Source: Burkholderia sp. S171 (GTDB lineage Bacteria; Pseudomonadota; Gammaproteobacteria; Burkholderiales; Burkholderiaceae). From it: a stretch of 39,809 bases of DNA. A program made the position numbers and the translations under genes. Positions 1 through 7,793 of the stretch are shown here, piece by piece. Location of the stretch: contig NZ_LMUF01000042.1 of assembly GCF_009766085.1 (NCBI RefSeq), forward strand, positions 147,876 through 187,684. The letters run 5' to 3'. The stretch's first letter is position 1. Each line of letters starts with the position of its first letter. The notes under the pieces were generated by a model. The model made no database searches and was not told where the DNA came from. It worked only from the letters and a program-made list of their open reading frames with translations.

Positions 1-2
1 AG

Positions 3-64
3 GTCCTGACACGCTTCGCCACCAGTGACTGAACCCGCCCACGGTTCACCCCGCGCTATCCGCG
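3..64 (-). repeat. Dispersed repeat, inverted copy
   Basis: This segment is the reverse complement of 39593-39654 with only about five mismatches in 62 bases by eye. It contains the reverse complement of CACTGGTGGCGAAGCGTGTC, which also begins the direct copy at 344. It is probably one end of an intergenic repeat element whose remainder lies left of the window. No coding function is seen. Confidence 0.75.
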
Positions 65-343
65 AACAATCACCAAATCAGTAAGCATGACGAATCACAC
101 CGCTAACCCACCAAGAAATCAAACCGCCAAAATGCGTGAGGCCGTCACCGACGAACGCAACCGCATAGGCCGTGCAATCGGCCCATCAAGACATGAAGCA
201 ACAGTACGCGCGAGGCCGTGACCCTGACCTTCGGCAATAACCGAAGTAACCGATCGGAGCACTCAACCAACACATCAAGAAATGGGGCAAAAAAAGCGCG
301 TAGGATCGTGCTGACCATTGGGGCACCGGTGCTTGCCCGAGAG

Positions 344-523
344 CACTGGTGGCGAAGCGTGTCTATGTCGGGATTCGCGAGAAGGAGGGGTTCAAACATC
401 GGTGGTTCTGGCGAGCACCGTGCTTTTGGGGCACCTATGAATGGGAACTGCACGCTGTGGACACTTAGGGTAGCGTGTTTTAAAAGCGTTTTCTTTGCTT
501 CGTTTCTTTGTCGCTTTGGACAA
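344..523 (+). repeat. Dispersed repeat, direct copy (left edge)
   Basis: It aligns in the same orientation with 39631-39809. The shared start is CACTGGTGGCGAAGCGTGTC. Further long identical blocks run around GCGAGCACCGTGCTTTTGGG and CTGCACGCTGTGGACACTTA, and the T-rich end is identical up to the window edge. The two copies diverge in a short block at about 364-400. T-rich intergenic repeats of this kind (TTTCTTTG...) are common in Burkholderia relatives from general knowledge. I see no transposase and no terminal inverted repeats marking an insertion sequence. Confidence 0.8.
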
Positions 524-528
524 AGAAA
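503..528. repeat. Perfect 10-bp hairpin in the repeat
   Basis: TTTCTTTGTC at 503-512 and its exact reverse complement GACAAAGAAA at 519-528 enclose the six-base loop GCTTTG. The same hairpin begins at the right edge of the window and is cut by it. It could be the folding core of the repeat family. There is no G/C-rich stem, so it is not a classical terminator. Confidence 0.7.
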
Positions 529-684
529 TGACGTGCCGCCACGCACAGTGGCTAACAGTGATAAAGAGAAAATCCGACTCATGCAGACCGCTAACGCCGA
601 AAGCACCAACCCGGCATAGACTCCGACCGCTAACCCTACAACCTAGCATCACCGCCCAAACCCCGTCCACCGGCGCGAGCGAAA

Positions 685-1341
685 TCACTTGGCTACATCG
701 CCATCAAACTCCGCCTGAATCGCCACATGCACGTCATCACCCACCGCCGGATACCACGTCGATAAACCGAACTGCGCGCGGCTGAAATGGCCATCGGCGG
801 AAAAACCCAGCGTCTGTTGTTTGGTCAGCGGATTCGGCGCATGCCCATTAAACGTAACCGCAAGCGTAACCGGCCGGGTCGTGCCACGAATGGTCAGATC
901 GCCGGTGAGCTCACCCTTGTTGTCCGCCGTGCGCTTGAACCCCGTGCTCGTAAAATGGATGACCGGAGAACGCTCGACGTCCAGCATATCCGGGCCCGAG
1001 ACCATCTTGTTGAGGATCGGGACATTGGTGTCGAGACTCGTTGCATCGATATCCACCGTCACCGTGCTTTGCTCCATGCCGGCGGCGTTCCAATTCAACT
1101 GCGCGGTAGTCTTGTCGAAACGCATGACGAAGCGCGAATACTTGAAGTGATCGACATCGAAACTGACATTCCAATGATGCGGATCGAGCTGATAACGCCC
1201 CGCAGGAACACTCGCTTCATCCGGTGACACCGAATGCGTCACCACGCTCAGCGCCGTACAGGCCGACATCGACACAGCTAACGCAATGAGCAAACCCGCA
1301 CGAAGCGTGTGAATGCGGGGCAGCAATCTGGAGTCGTGCAT
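685..1341 (-). CDS. YceI-family putative lipoprotein
   Basis: The 218-residue protein has an N-terminal hydrophobic signal (about residues 12-27) ending in SMSAC, an imperfect lipobox, so it is probably a periplasm-facing lipoprotein. The rest matches the YceI lipocalin-like fold: AGRYQLDPHHWNVSFDVDH near the start, a central SPVIHFTSTGF strand, LTGDLTIRGTTRPVTLAV, and a C-terminal block with FGLSTWYPAVGDDVHVAIQAE. YceI proteins bind isoprenoid-like lipids and are often linked to acid or oxidative stress; the ligand here is unknown. The start is supported by AAGGA about seven bases upstream. It is the last gene of a probable minus-strand operon after the DUF3455 gene (54-bp gap) and the superoxide dismutase. 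Confidence 0.88.
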   Translation of the reverse strand: MHDSRLLPRIHTLRAGLLIALAVSMSACTALSVVTHSVSPDEASVPAGRYQLDPHHWNVSFDVDHFKYSRFVMRFDKTTAQLNWNAAGMEQSTVTVDIDATSLDTNVPILNKMVSGPDMLDVERSPVIHFTSTGFKRTADNKGELTGDLTIRGTTRPVTLAVTFNGHAPNPLTKQQTLGFSADGHFSRAQFGLSTWYPAVGDDVHVAIQAEFDGDVAK

Positions 1342-1395
1342 GATTGTCCTTAAAGAAGTCGACGCCCGTAGCGCAAGCCATCACAGCCGCCCGTG

Positions 1396-1899
1396 CTACT
1401 TGTAGAAAATGTAGTTAGCAATGTAGGGCGAGCTGCCAAGCTCATGTTCGGTCGAACACGGCGAGGCCGGCATCACGCCGCCCACCGTATTTACGCGCTG
1501 AACATAACGAATAGCAGATAGCATGCCGCTCGCCGCGGTGCTGCGGGCTTCGAGCAATAACTGCGGCACGCTCGCGGCAGTATCACTCGGCGTTTGCGCG
1601 ATCACATGCCCCACAATCCGGCTGCCGTCGTCCGCCTCCCACGAAGGCCCCGCCGAGTGCCGGATCAACGCCTGGCCGCTGGTATCGTAGAGCGTTGCCT
1701 GCGGGTTCTTGAACACCCAACCCAAGTGGTGCTGCGCGTCGTATTCGCATGAATACACCTGCACGCCGGAAGCGGTCGTCGTCACGACGCGTTCCGCCTG
1801 GGGAGGATCCATAGGGGACGCAGCGGACGCGGCAGTGCTTGCAACGCAAACGGCGATCACAGCTGCCACTCGGCTCATGCGGTCGAAATGAGTAAACAT
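1396..1899 (-). CDS. DUF3455 family secreted protein
   Basis: This 167-residue protein begins with a cleavable-looking signal peptide (about residues 8-27, ending ASAASA). The body shows the DUF3455 pattern: GVQVYSCEYD, a W-containing strand, QATLYDTSGQALIRHSAGPSW followed by EADDGSRIVG, a PQLLLEARS segment, the RVNTVGGVMPASPC block and a C-terminal YIANYIFYK. Length is normal for the family. Its biochemical role is unknown; fungal and bacterial members are often described as stress-related or of unknown function. AGGAG lies just upstream of the ATG. It sits between the superoxide dismutase and YceI genes in the same orientation, suggesting an extracytoplasmic stress role by association. Confidence 0.85.
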   Translation of the reverse strand: MFTHFDRMSRVAAVIAVCVASTAASAASPMDPPQAERVVTTTASGVQVYSCEYDAQHHLGWVFKNPQATLYDTSGQALIRHSAGPSWEADDGSRIVGHVIAQTPSDTAASVPQLLLEARSTAASGMLSAIRYVQRVNTVGGVMPASPCSTEHELGSSPYIANYIFYK

Positions 1900-1980
1900 G
1901 AAACTCCTGCTTCAATGAAATGGCTGACCATGGATTGTGCGCCCACGGCCACGCTGCGCACATATCGCTTTCTGTCCTGC

Positions 1981-2748
1981 TCAGACCCGGTCCAGATTAG
2001 CCGATGCAAACGCCCAGTTCAAATGCTGCGACACGGTAGCAACAAGGTAGTCGGGACGACGGTTCTGATAGTCCAGGTAATACGCATGCTCCCACACGTC
2101 CACCGTCAACAGCGGCGCGAGACCCCGCGTGAACGGCGTTTCCGCGTTGCTCGTCTTGATGACCGCAAGCTCTCCCTGATCGAGCACCAGCCAGCCCCAG
2201 CCGCTACCGAACTGCGACGCCGACGTGCTCACCAATGCCTTCGTCAACGCCTCGGTTGAACCAAACTTGCGCACGATTGCCGCCTGGAGTTTTTCACTCG
2301 GCTGAGTGGTCACCGGGCTCAGCGAATTCCAGTAAAAGTTGTGATTCCAGGCTTGCGCGGCATTGTTGAAAACATCGGCGAGAGCGGGTTGATCGTGCGA
2401 GTGCATGATCACTTGTTCAAGCGATGCCTGCGCGAGCGGCGTACCCGCCAGCAGCTTGTGCAGGTTATCGAAATACGCGCGATGGTGCTTGCCGTAATGG
2501 AACCCGATCGTGCGCGCTGAGATCACCGGCTCAAGCGCGTTGTCCGCGTAAGGCAGCGGCGGCAGCGTTTGCGGCGATGAACCCAGGTAAGCGGGCACAA
2601 CGCCGGGCGTCGCTTTTGCATCGGCGGGAGATTGGGCCGATGTATCTTGCATGGAAGCGCCGAATGCGAACTTCGAGAGCGCGACGCCAGCCGACGCCAA
2701 TGTTCCGCTTGCAATCAGGCGACGACGGGAAATAAGCGAGTTGAGCAT
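1981..2748 (-). CDS. Tat-exported Fe-type superoxide dismutase
   Basis: The protein converts superoxide to hydrogen peroxide and oxygen. The SOD domain starts at LPPLPYADNALEP (about residue 62). It has all four metal ligands: H84 in FHYGKHH, H136 in AWNHNFYW, and D217 and H221 in DVWEHAYY. Gln132 in NNAAQAWNH is the position typical of iron-type enzymes. Unlike housekeeping SodB it carries about 60 extra N-terminal residues with a twin-arginine signal, SRRRLIASGTLASAGVALS, so the folded enzyme is probably exported to the periplasm. The ribosome site before the ATG is weak. It is the first gene of the SOD, DUF3455, YceI gene order. Activity is secure from ligands; export is inferred from the signal. 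Confidence 0.93.
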   Translation of the reverse strand: MLNSLISRRRLIASGTLASAGVALSKFAFGASMQDTSAQSPADAKATPGVVPAYLGSSPQTLPPLPYADNALEPVISARTIGFHYGKHHRAYFDNLHKLLAGTPLAQASLEQVIMHSHDQPALADVFNNAAQAWNHNFYWNSLSPVTTQPSEKLQAAIVRKFGSTEALTKALVSTSASQFGSGWGWLVLDQGELAVIKTSNAETPFTRGLAPLLTVDVWEHAYYLDYQNRRPDYLVATVSQHLNWAFASANLDRV

Positions 2749-3319
2749 GATGAAACCCGTAAATGTGGAGTGATTGCAGCCATTACCGGTTCACCGGTCT
2801 GTTCTGGCTGCACTCACACAACGCTTCGGGTTCAACATCTATTCCATCGATTTCTCAGGTTTTCACGTTACTAACGCCGGGCCCTAACGCGCTGAAAAAT
2901 TCAGGCACCGCGCCCGTCGCCAGAAGCAATCCCGCGATGCAAACCTCATATGCGGTTCATGACATTTGGATTAAAACTTCCATAACAAATTACCCCGGAG
3001 GTTTAATTCCGATCGCGGCAAGCGAGGAACTCGATATAGCGAGAGGGGCAAGCCGAGCGGCGCAAGCGCTTCAGTCATCTGGTGCCGCAAGATCCGGTCG
3101 AGGCTGCCGATCACTCGAGTAAGCCGGGAGTGAGCACATCGTCTGTTTCGAACCTCATTCCCACAAATCTTTCAGGTCTGCTGGCTCACCGAAATCAGGC
3201 CATCGATTCGAAACCGGTCCAGGAACTGGAATCGCTCCATACCCTCTTCCGGACCGGACCGGACCACGTTGCCGATCCGCATGGTTTGGCCTGCCCGCGC
3301 CCGGCCTGAAGTCTTCCAC
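2749..3319. other. Intergenic region upstream of SOD operon
   Basis: No convincing gene is present. Close to the SOD start there is a short inverted repeat, ACCGG-TTCA-CCGGT at 2785-2798, which could be an operator or a transcript hairpin. On the minus strand a 36-codon frame starting MRIGNVVRSGPEEGMERF lies at about 3172-3282, just downstream of the porin gene; it has no clear ribosome site and I recognise no family, so it may be a remnant or chance. A GGACC repetition (about 3254-3268) is also present. Confidence 0.5.
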
Positions 3320-4456
3320 TCAGAATGCGTGCTTGATGCCCGCCATTACGCCGAGCTGCCCCATGCCCGCCGCCGGTGTCGCGCCCGGTCCGCCCTGGCT
3401 TAGCGTGTAATGGGCCTTGGAGCTATTGGACAGATAGCCGCTCTGCAAATAGACACTGGTCTGCTTTGACAACAGATAACTTCCACGCAAGGCGGTCAAC
3501 GTGGCGCGTGTGTCCTGCTGTTTGTCTACGGTACGGTAGACGCCGCCATCGAGAACAACGGAAGGCGTGACGTAGTAAGTGCCGGTGAGATAGAAGAGGT
3601 TGGTCCGTACTTCCGGCGTCGCTGGCAAGTCGGTCTCGACATGACGCCCTAACCACCCACCGCCGACCTTCAATTGTCCCAGTTTGAAATATCCATTGAG
3701 CTGCATGCGGATATCCTTGTCGCCGCTGCTGGTCAGTGCAAGTGGCGCGAGGCCGTTGAACAGATTGGCCGCCGCGCCCGGGCCGCCCCGCTGCTCGTCG
3801 TAAGCGCTCGCCACGCCAAACGATCCGCCGTCGTAGCGCAGCAGCGCTGACCACTGACGGCACGCTTGTGCATTGCCGGCTATCGACCCCGCGCAGGTTC
3901 CTTGTCCTGGCGAGTTGCCGGTAGCGCTCGCATCGCGTCCGAAAGAATAGGTCGCACCCACCGTGACGCCGCTGAACGTCCCCTTGTAGGCGACCGTGTT
4001 GTCGCTGCGGGCATTGGGGATATACGAATCGAGGGAGCCAATGCCGCCGTAGATATCCGGGCCTAGCGCATCCGAATCAAGCAAGGCCCAGTAAGACATC
4101 GTGTACTGGCGGCCCAGGGTAAGCGCACCGTAACGACTCGACAACCCGACCCAAGCTTGTCGGCCGAACAATCGACCGCCCTGATTCACATCGCCGGCAC
4201 GGGTATTGAAGCCGTTCTCGAGCGCGAAGATCGCAGCGAGCCCTCCGCCGAGGTCCTCGGTGCCGCGCAGGCCCCAGCGCGACGGCACGGAGCCGGTAAT
4301 ACCAGGCATGCGGATGACTTTATCGCCCGCCGCGTCGGCATGCGTAACAAGCTCGATACCGGTGTCAAGAATCCCGTAGAGCGTGACGCTGCTCTGCGCA
4401 TGGGCAGAACCGCTGACGGCTAGCACGGTGGCCGCCGCAATCGTTTTGTAGTTCAT
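3320..4456 (-). CDS. Gram-negative general porin (Porin_4 type)
   Basis: This 378-residue outer-membrane beta-barrel has a signal peptide (residues 1-20, ending SAHAQ). It then has the typical Burkholderia porin opening SSVTLYGILDTGIE, the SRWGLRGTEDLGGGL block, GRLFGRQAWVGLS and YGALTLGRQY. It ends in IKHAF with a terminal phenylalanine, the signal for barrel assembly. GGAGA precedes the ATG. It is the last gene of the aromatic operon, 74 bp after the dioxygenase gene, so it probably serves as an entry channel for the aromatic acid substrate; that specificity is inferred from context only. Confidence 0.93.
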   Translation of the reverse strand: MNYKTIAAATVLAVSGSAHAQSSVTLYGILDTGIELVTHADAAGDKVIRMPGITGSVPSRWGLRGTEDLGGGLAAIFALENGFNTRAGDVNQGGRLFGRQAWVGLSSRYGALTLGRQYTMSYWALLDSDALGPDIYGGIGSLDSYIPNARSDNTVAYKGTFSGVTVGATYSFGRDASATGNSPGQGTCAGSIAGNAQACRQWSALLRYDGGSFGVASAYDEQRGGPGAAANLFNGLAPLALTSSGDKDIRMQLNGYFKLGQLKVGGGWLGRHVETDLPATPEVRTNLFYLTGTYYVTPSVVLDGGVYRTVDKQQDTRATLTALRGSYLLSKQTSVYLQSGYLSNSSKAHYTLSQGGPGATPAAGMGQLGVMAGIKHAF

Positions 4457-4530
4457 TGTCTCCAGACCTGTTATTTAGTTTTTAATTTCTGAACTGCGCT
4501 TGAGCGACGGAAGGCGAAAGGCAGTCGCCG

Positions 4531-5466
4531 TCACGCTTCGGTATTGCGGATGAAATAATCGGGGACGTCCGGCCCCCACTGATAAAGCGAGTCCTCCGGT
4601 AGAAAGTCTCCTGCCGGCCAAGCGGTCCCGGCAGACACGAAGTCCATATCGGCGGAATATTCCGAGAACGATCCCCACGGATCACGGACGTAATGGAAGT
4701 AGTTCGATCCAAGCACGTGCCGCCCCGTACCCCAGCCCTCCCGGAAACCGGCAGCTGCCATTTGCGTCGCGCCGGTGCCTACTTCGTTAATGCTCGCGAC
4801 GTCCCAAGCCACGTGGTGCCAACCCTTGGCAGTGCTTTTGACGAAAGCGACCAGATGGTGGTCACTTCCGTGCGGCGCGTGCGTGAAGGCGATGATGTCG
4901 GCCGATCTATCCGACAATCGCAATCCCAGGCCCCGCTCATAAAAATCAACCGCGCGCAGCGTGTCGGGCGTGAACAACAGCACATGCGACATGCGCCGGG
5001 GCCGCACCGTCCTGAGTTCTGATCGCATGCAAGAACCGCGCGAATCCGCCGGCACCTCCGCATGCGCGAGCGGTGTCTTTTGATGAGGCGTGGTCTTGGG
5101 TCCAACGCGGACCTGAATCAGATTGCCGTCCGGATCGTTGAACCAGATGCCGTCGGCCTTGTCCGTTGTTACCGGAGAGCTGGATTTGATCGATGCACCA
5201 GCCGCCATCAACTGGCGCTCGATCTCAGGCAAATCTCCTTCGAAGCAATTGAAGCTAAGGTATGCCAACGACTTGTGATCCGAAGGCAGAATACGAGCCC
5301 ACCGGTGACCGTCGCCGGCTCGAATATCCAGGCTCTCTGCCACGCGCGTCACATCGAGACCGAACGCGCTGAAAAACCGTTCAGCCTCGGACAATGACGG
5401 CACATTGAGCGCGAAGTGATCGATCGAATGCACGGCAACACCCTGCGAATCACGATGTTGAGACAT
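4531..5466 (-). CDS. Type I extradiol ring-cleavage dioxygenase (VOC)
   Basis: This enzyme of 311 residues opens a catechol-type ring next to the hydroxyls (meta cleavage) using Fe(II). It has two vicinal-oxygen-chelate domains, about residues 12-122 and 158-275. The C-terminal domain has the iron ligands H161, H218 and E269, and the second-shell residues H203, H250 and Y259. The spacing of H203-H218, H250-Y259 and Y259-E269 equals that in BphC (195-210, 241-250, 250-260), so the active site looks intact. A short C-terminal tail rich in W, P and Y follows. AAGGAGG precedes the start. It lies 28 bp after the FAH gene in the same operon. Family is clear; the substrate is not identifiable from sequence. 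Confidence 0.9.
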   Translation of the reverse strand: MSQHRDSQGVAVHSIDHFALNVPSLSEAERFFSAFGLDVTRVAESLDIRAGDGHRWARILPSDHKSLAYLSFNCFEGDLPEIERQLMAAGASIKSSSPVTTDKADGIWFNDPDGNLIQVRVGPKTTPHQKTPLAHAEVPADSRGSCMRSELRTVRPRRMSHVLLFTPDTLRAVDFYERGLGLRLSDRSADIIAFTHAPHGSDHHLVAFVKSTAKGWHHVAWDVASINEVGTGATQMAAAGFREGWGTGRHVLGSNYFHYVRDPWGSFSEYSADMDFVSAGTAWPAGDFLPEDSLYQWGPDVPDYFIRNTEA

Positions 5467-5494
5467 GTATCCTCCTTGGGCTCGGCGCGCGGCT

Positions 5495-6334
5495 TCAAGC
5501 AGCTTCGTCGACGATCACGTTACGCAGGGTCCCCATGCCGGCGACTGAGACCTCGCACACATCGCCGTGCCGCATCAGGAGCTTCGGATTGCGCGCCCAG
5601 CCGACGCCGGACGGCGTGCCCGACACGATCACGTCGCCGGCTTCCAGGGTGATCGCCTCGCTCAGCAACACGATCAGGGTCTCGACGTCGAACACCATGT
5701 CGTCCGTGCTGGCCGATTGCACGATTTCGCCGTTCAACCGGGTTTCCAGATGCAGTCCTTTGACGCCGGCGGGCAATTCGTCGGCGGTAATCAGGTCCGG
5801 GCCGAATGCGCCGGTGCCGTCGAAGTTCTTGCCCATCGTCCACTGAGGGGTCTTGAACTGATACTCGCGAACCGACGCGTCGTTGAACAGCGCATAACCC
5901 GCGACATGCGACAACGCATCTTCCTTAGGGATGTGCCGGCCGCCCTTGCCTAGCACCACGGCAATCTCGCCTTCGTAATCGAGGCTGTCGGAGATGCGTG
6001 GCCGTATGATGGGTTCGTCATGCGCAACCAGGCTCGTAGGGAGGCGCAGGAACATGGTTGGATAATCGGGCTGTTCAAAATTGCTTTCTTTCGAGTGGTC
6101 CTTGAAGTTGAGACCGACGCAAAGAATCTTGGGCGGCCGCTGCAGCGGCGGCAGGAACTTCAACCCTTTTTCAGCTTCAATCTGCCCGCCTTCTTGCTCC
6201 GCCGCCCATGTGCTCAGGTCCACGCCCTGAGCCAGCAACGCCTCGAGCGTGTACTCGCCGAGCGTCCGGATTGCTCCGTTCTCGCGCACACCCAACAGCG
6301 CCTTGCCATCCTTTTCAAAACTTACGTACCGCAT
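5495..6334 (-). CDS. Fumarylacetoacetate hydrolase family protein
   Basis: Proteins of this family hydrolyse, hydrate or decarboxylate 2-oxo acid products of aromatic ring cleavage. The 279-residue sequence has an N-terminal cap (1-60) and a C-terminal catalytic domain. It has LCVGLNFKDH at 71-80, the metal ligands E121 and E123 in DYEGEIAVVLGK, D152 in NDASVREYQ, K169 in MGKNFDGTGAFGP, and the late loop VSGTPSGVG. Length is typical. It follows the transporter gene by 39 bp and precedes the dioxygenase by 28 bp, so it probably acts on the ring-opened product. The ribosome site GGGAGAAGG is strong. Whether it is a hydrolase, hydratase or decarboxylase cannot be told. Confidence 0.92.
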   Translation of the reverse strand: MRYVSFEKDGKALLGVRENGAIRTLGEYTLEALLAQGVDLSTWAAEQEGGQIEAEKGLKFLPPLQRPPKILCVGLNFKDHSKESNFEQPDYPTMFLRLPTSLVAHDEPIIRPRISDSLDYEGEIAVVLGKGGRHIPKEDALSHVAGYALFNDASVREYQFKTPQWTMGKNFDGTGAFGPDLITADELPAGVKGLHLETRLNGEIVQSASTDDMVFDVETLIVLLSEAITLEAGDVIVSGTPSGVGWARNPKLLMRHGDVCEVSVAGMGTLRNVIVDEAA

Positions 6335-6373
6335 GTCCTTCTCCCAAGTATTCGCGACGCGGGTCGCAATGAA

Positions 6374-7723
6374 TCAAGCCTGTGTGATGCTGTTACCGCG
6401 ATAAAACCAACCGTTGGCAAGCATGGCGACGCCCGCTATGACAACCGGCGCGGCAAAGAGAACGAACGCTGCGCCGGTCGAATGAAACGCGGCGAGCAGG
6501 ATGCCTCCCGTCATGGAACCGATGATCGAACCGATGCGGCCAACCCCAAGCGCCCAGCTAACGCCCGTCGCTCGCGCGGCAGTTGTATAGAAGCCAGCGA
6601 CCAGGACATTCGCGCCGGTCTGCGCGCCGGAGAGTCCCAGCCCGGCCATGAAGACCGTCAGGTACACCCACGTGGGTTCATGGATCGAAAAGCCGATCAA
6701 CGCGATCGAGACAGCCGCAACGGCGTAGGAACCTGCCAGCACGAAGAACGGATTCATCCGGTCCATCAGGCGTGCATTGATCAGCGATCCGATAGTGCCG
6801 CCCAAGGGCAGCATGGCGCCGACACGGGCCGCGTGAGATGGGTCGATGCCAGCGTCAGTGATGACCGTGGGAAGCCAGCTACTGACCTGGTAATAGACCC
6901 AGAGCGTGCAGAAGAAGGCCAGCCAGAGCAGCAACGTGCCGGCTCGGTAGCGTTGACTAAAGAGCGTGCGAACGGCCGACTTCGGGGCTGCGGAGATGTT
7001 GGGAGCAGCGGCGTCTTCCGGTGCGACGTGCGCAAGCGGGGTGTCGGCATCGCCGATGAGACGCTTGAGCACCTGACGAACTTCTCGTGCATAGCGGGAT
7101 TTGCCCGCCATGAAACGCAAGGACTCCGGCAACCAGATCCAGATCACCGGCACAAGGCAAAGCGGGAAGATGCCACCGAAAATGAACACGCCTTTCCAGC
7201 CGAAGGCCGGGATCAGCAATGCCGCCACGACGCCCCCGAAGGCGAGGCCCAGCGTGAAGCCGCAAAACATCAACGTGACCAGCAACGCGCGGTTACGCGC
7301 GGGACTGAACTCCGAGGACAACGTGATCGCGTTGGGCATCGCGCCGCCCAGCCCGGCTCCCGTCGCGAAGCGAAGCACGATCAGCCAGATAGGCGACGGT
7401 GCATAAGCGCAAGCGAGACTGCCAATACCGAATAACACCAGCGAGACGGTAATCACACGCTTGCGTCCGATGCGGTCTGCCAGCGGCCCAAACAGGAAAC
7501 TGCCGACTGTGAGACCCAGTAGCCCCGCGCCAAATATCGGACCGAGTTGCGCCGGGCTCAATGACCATTCGGTCTTCAGCAAAGGGGCGACATAGCCCAC
7601 CGATGCAACGTCGAATCCGTCCGCCGCGACCACCAGAAAACAAAGGATCAGCGTGAGGATTTGTAGAGACGATGTTTTCGTCCCGTCCATGATGCTATGA
7701 GGCGTAACCGCTTGCGCATGCAT
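6374..7723 (-). CDS. AAHS-family aromatic acid/H+ symporter (MFS)
   Basis: This is a 449-residue inner-membrane carrier of the major facilitator superfamily with about 12 membrane segments. The first segment contains DGFDVASVGYVAPLLK, the signature of the aromatic acid:H+ symporters such as PcaK and BenK. Between TM2 and TM3 is GPLADRIGRKRVI, the classic MFS loop motif. A charged central loop (about 205-240) separates the halves. It probably imports the aromatic acid degraded by the rest of the operon. The start has GGAGACAGG just upstream; a second in-frame ATG lies at codon 12. Which aromatic acid it moves is unknown. Confidence 0.92.
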   Translation of the reverse strand: MHAQAVTPHSIMDGTKTSSLQILTLILCFLVVAADGFDVASVGYVAPLLKTEWSLSPAQLGPIFGAGLLGLTVGSFLFGPLADRIGRKRVITVSLVLFGIGSLACAYAPSPIWLIVLRFATGAGLGGAMPNAITLSSEFSPARNRALLVTLMFCGFTLGLAFGGVVAALLIPAFGWKGVFIFGGIFPLCLVPVIWIWLPESLRFMAGKSRYAREVRQVLKRLIGDADTPLAHVAPEDAAAPNISAAPKSAVRTLFSQRYRAGTLLLWLAFFCTLWVYYQVSSWLPTVITDAGIDPSHAARVGAMLPLGGTIGSLINARLMDRMNPFFVLAGSYAVAAVSIALIGFSIHEPTWVYLTVFMAGLGLSGAQTGANVLVAGFYTTAARATGVSWALGVGRIGSIIGSMTGGILLAAFHSTGAAFVLFAAPVVIAGVAMLANGWFYRGNSITQA

Positions 7724-7793
7724 TTCCTGTCTCCAAAGGATTCGTTCGCTTTAGTGCGAAACTATTTCCGTCTTTTTCTGCGGGCTCTCGTGG

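Larger units (their letters stand above)
1..684. other. Non-coding left edge with repeats
   Basis: No convincing gene is seen in this stretch. The open frames present overlap one another on both strands and resemble no family I recognise. It holds an inverted repeat copy at 3-64, a direct repeat copy at 344-523 and a hairpin at 503-528, described separately. In 65-343 and 529-684 I see nothing I can name. The downstream boundary is the stop codon of the minus-strand YceI-like gene at 685. Confidence 0.6.

Noticed and set aside
145..785. Several overlapping 95-155 codon frames at the left edge
   Set aside because: They lie in repeat sequence, overlap on both strands, and show no family resemblance or ribosome site.
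3172..3282. 36-codon minus-strand frame after the porin gene
   Set aside because: It has a plausible composition but no ribosome site, and I know no matching family. It could be a remnant, but there is not enough to call a gene.
6020..7435. Long plus-strand open frame (471 codons) over the FAH and MFS genes
   Set aside because: It is antisense to two genes with clear family motifs, is extremely rich in R, Q, D and H with no hydrophobic core, and spans their intergenic gap. It is a by-product of high GC3.
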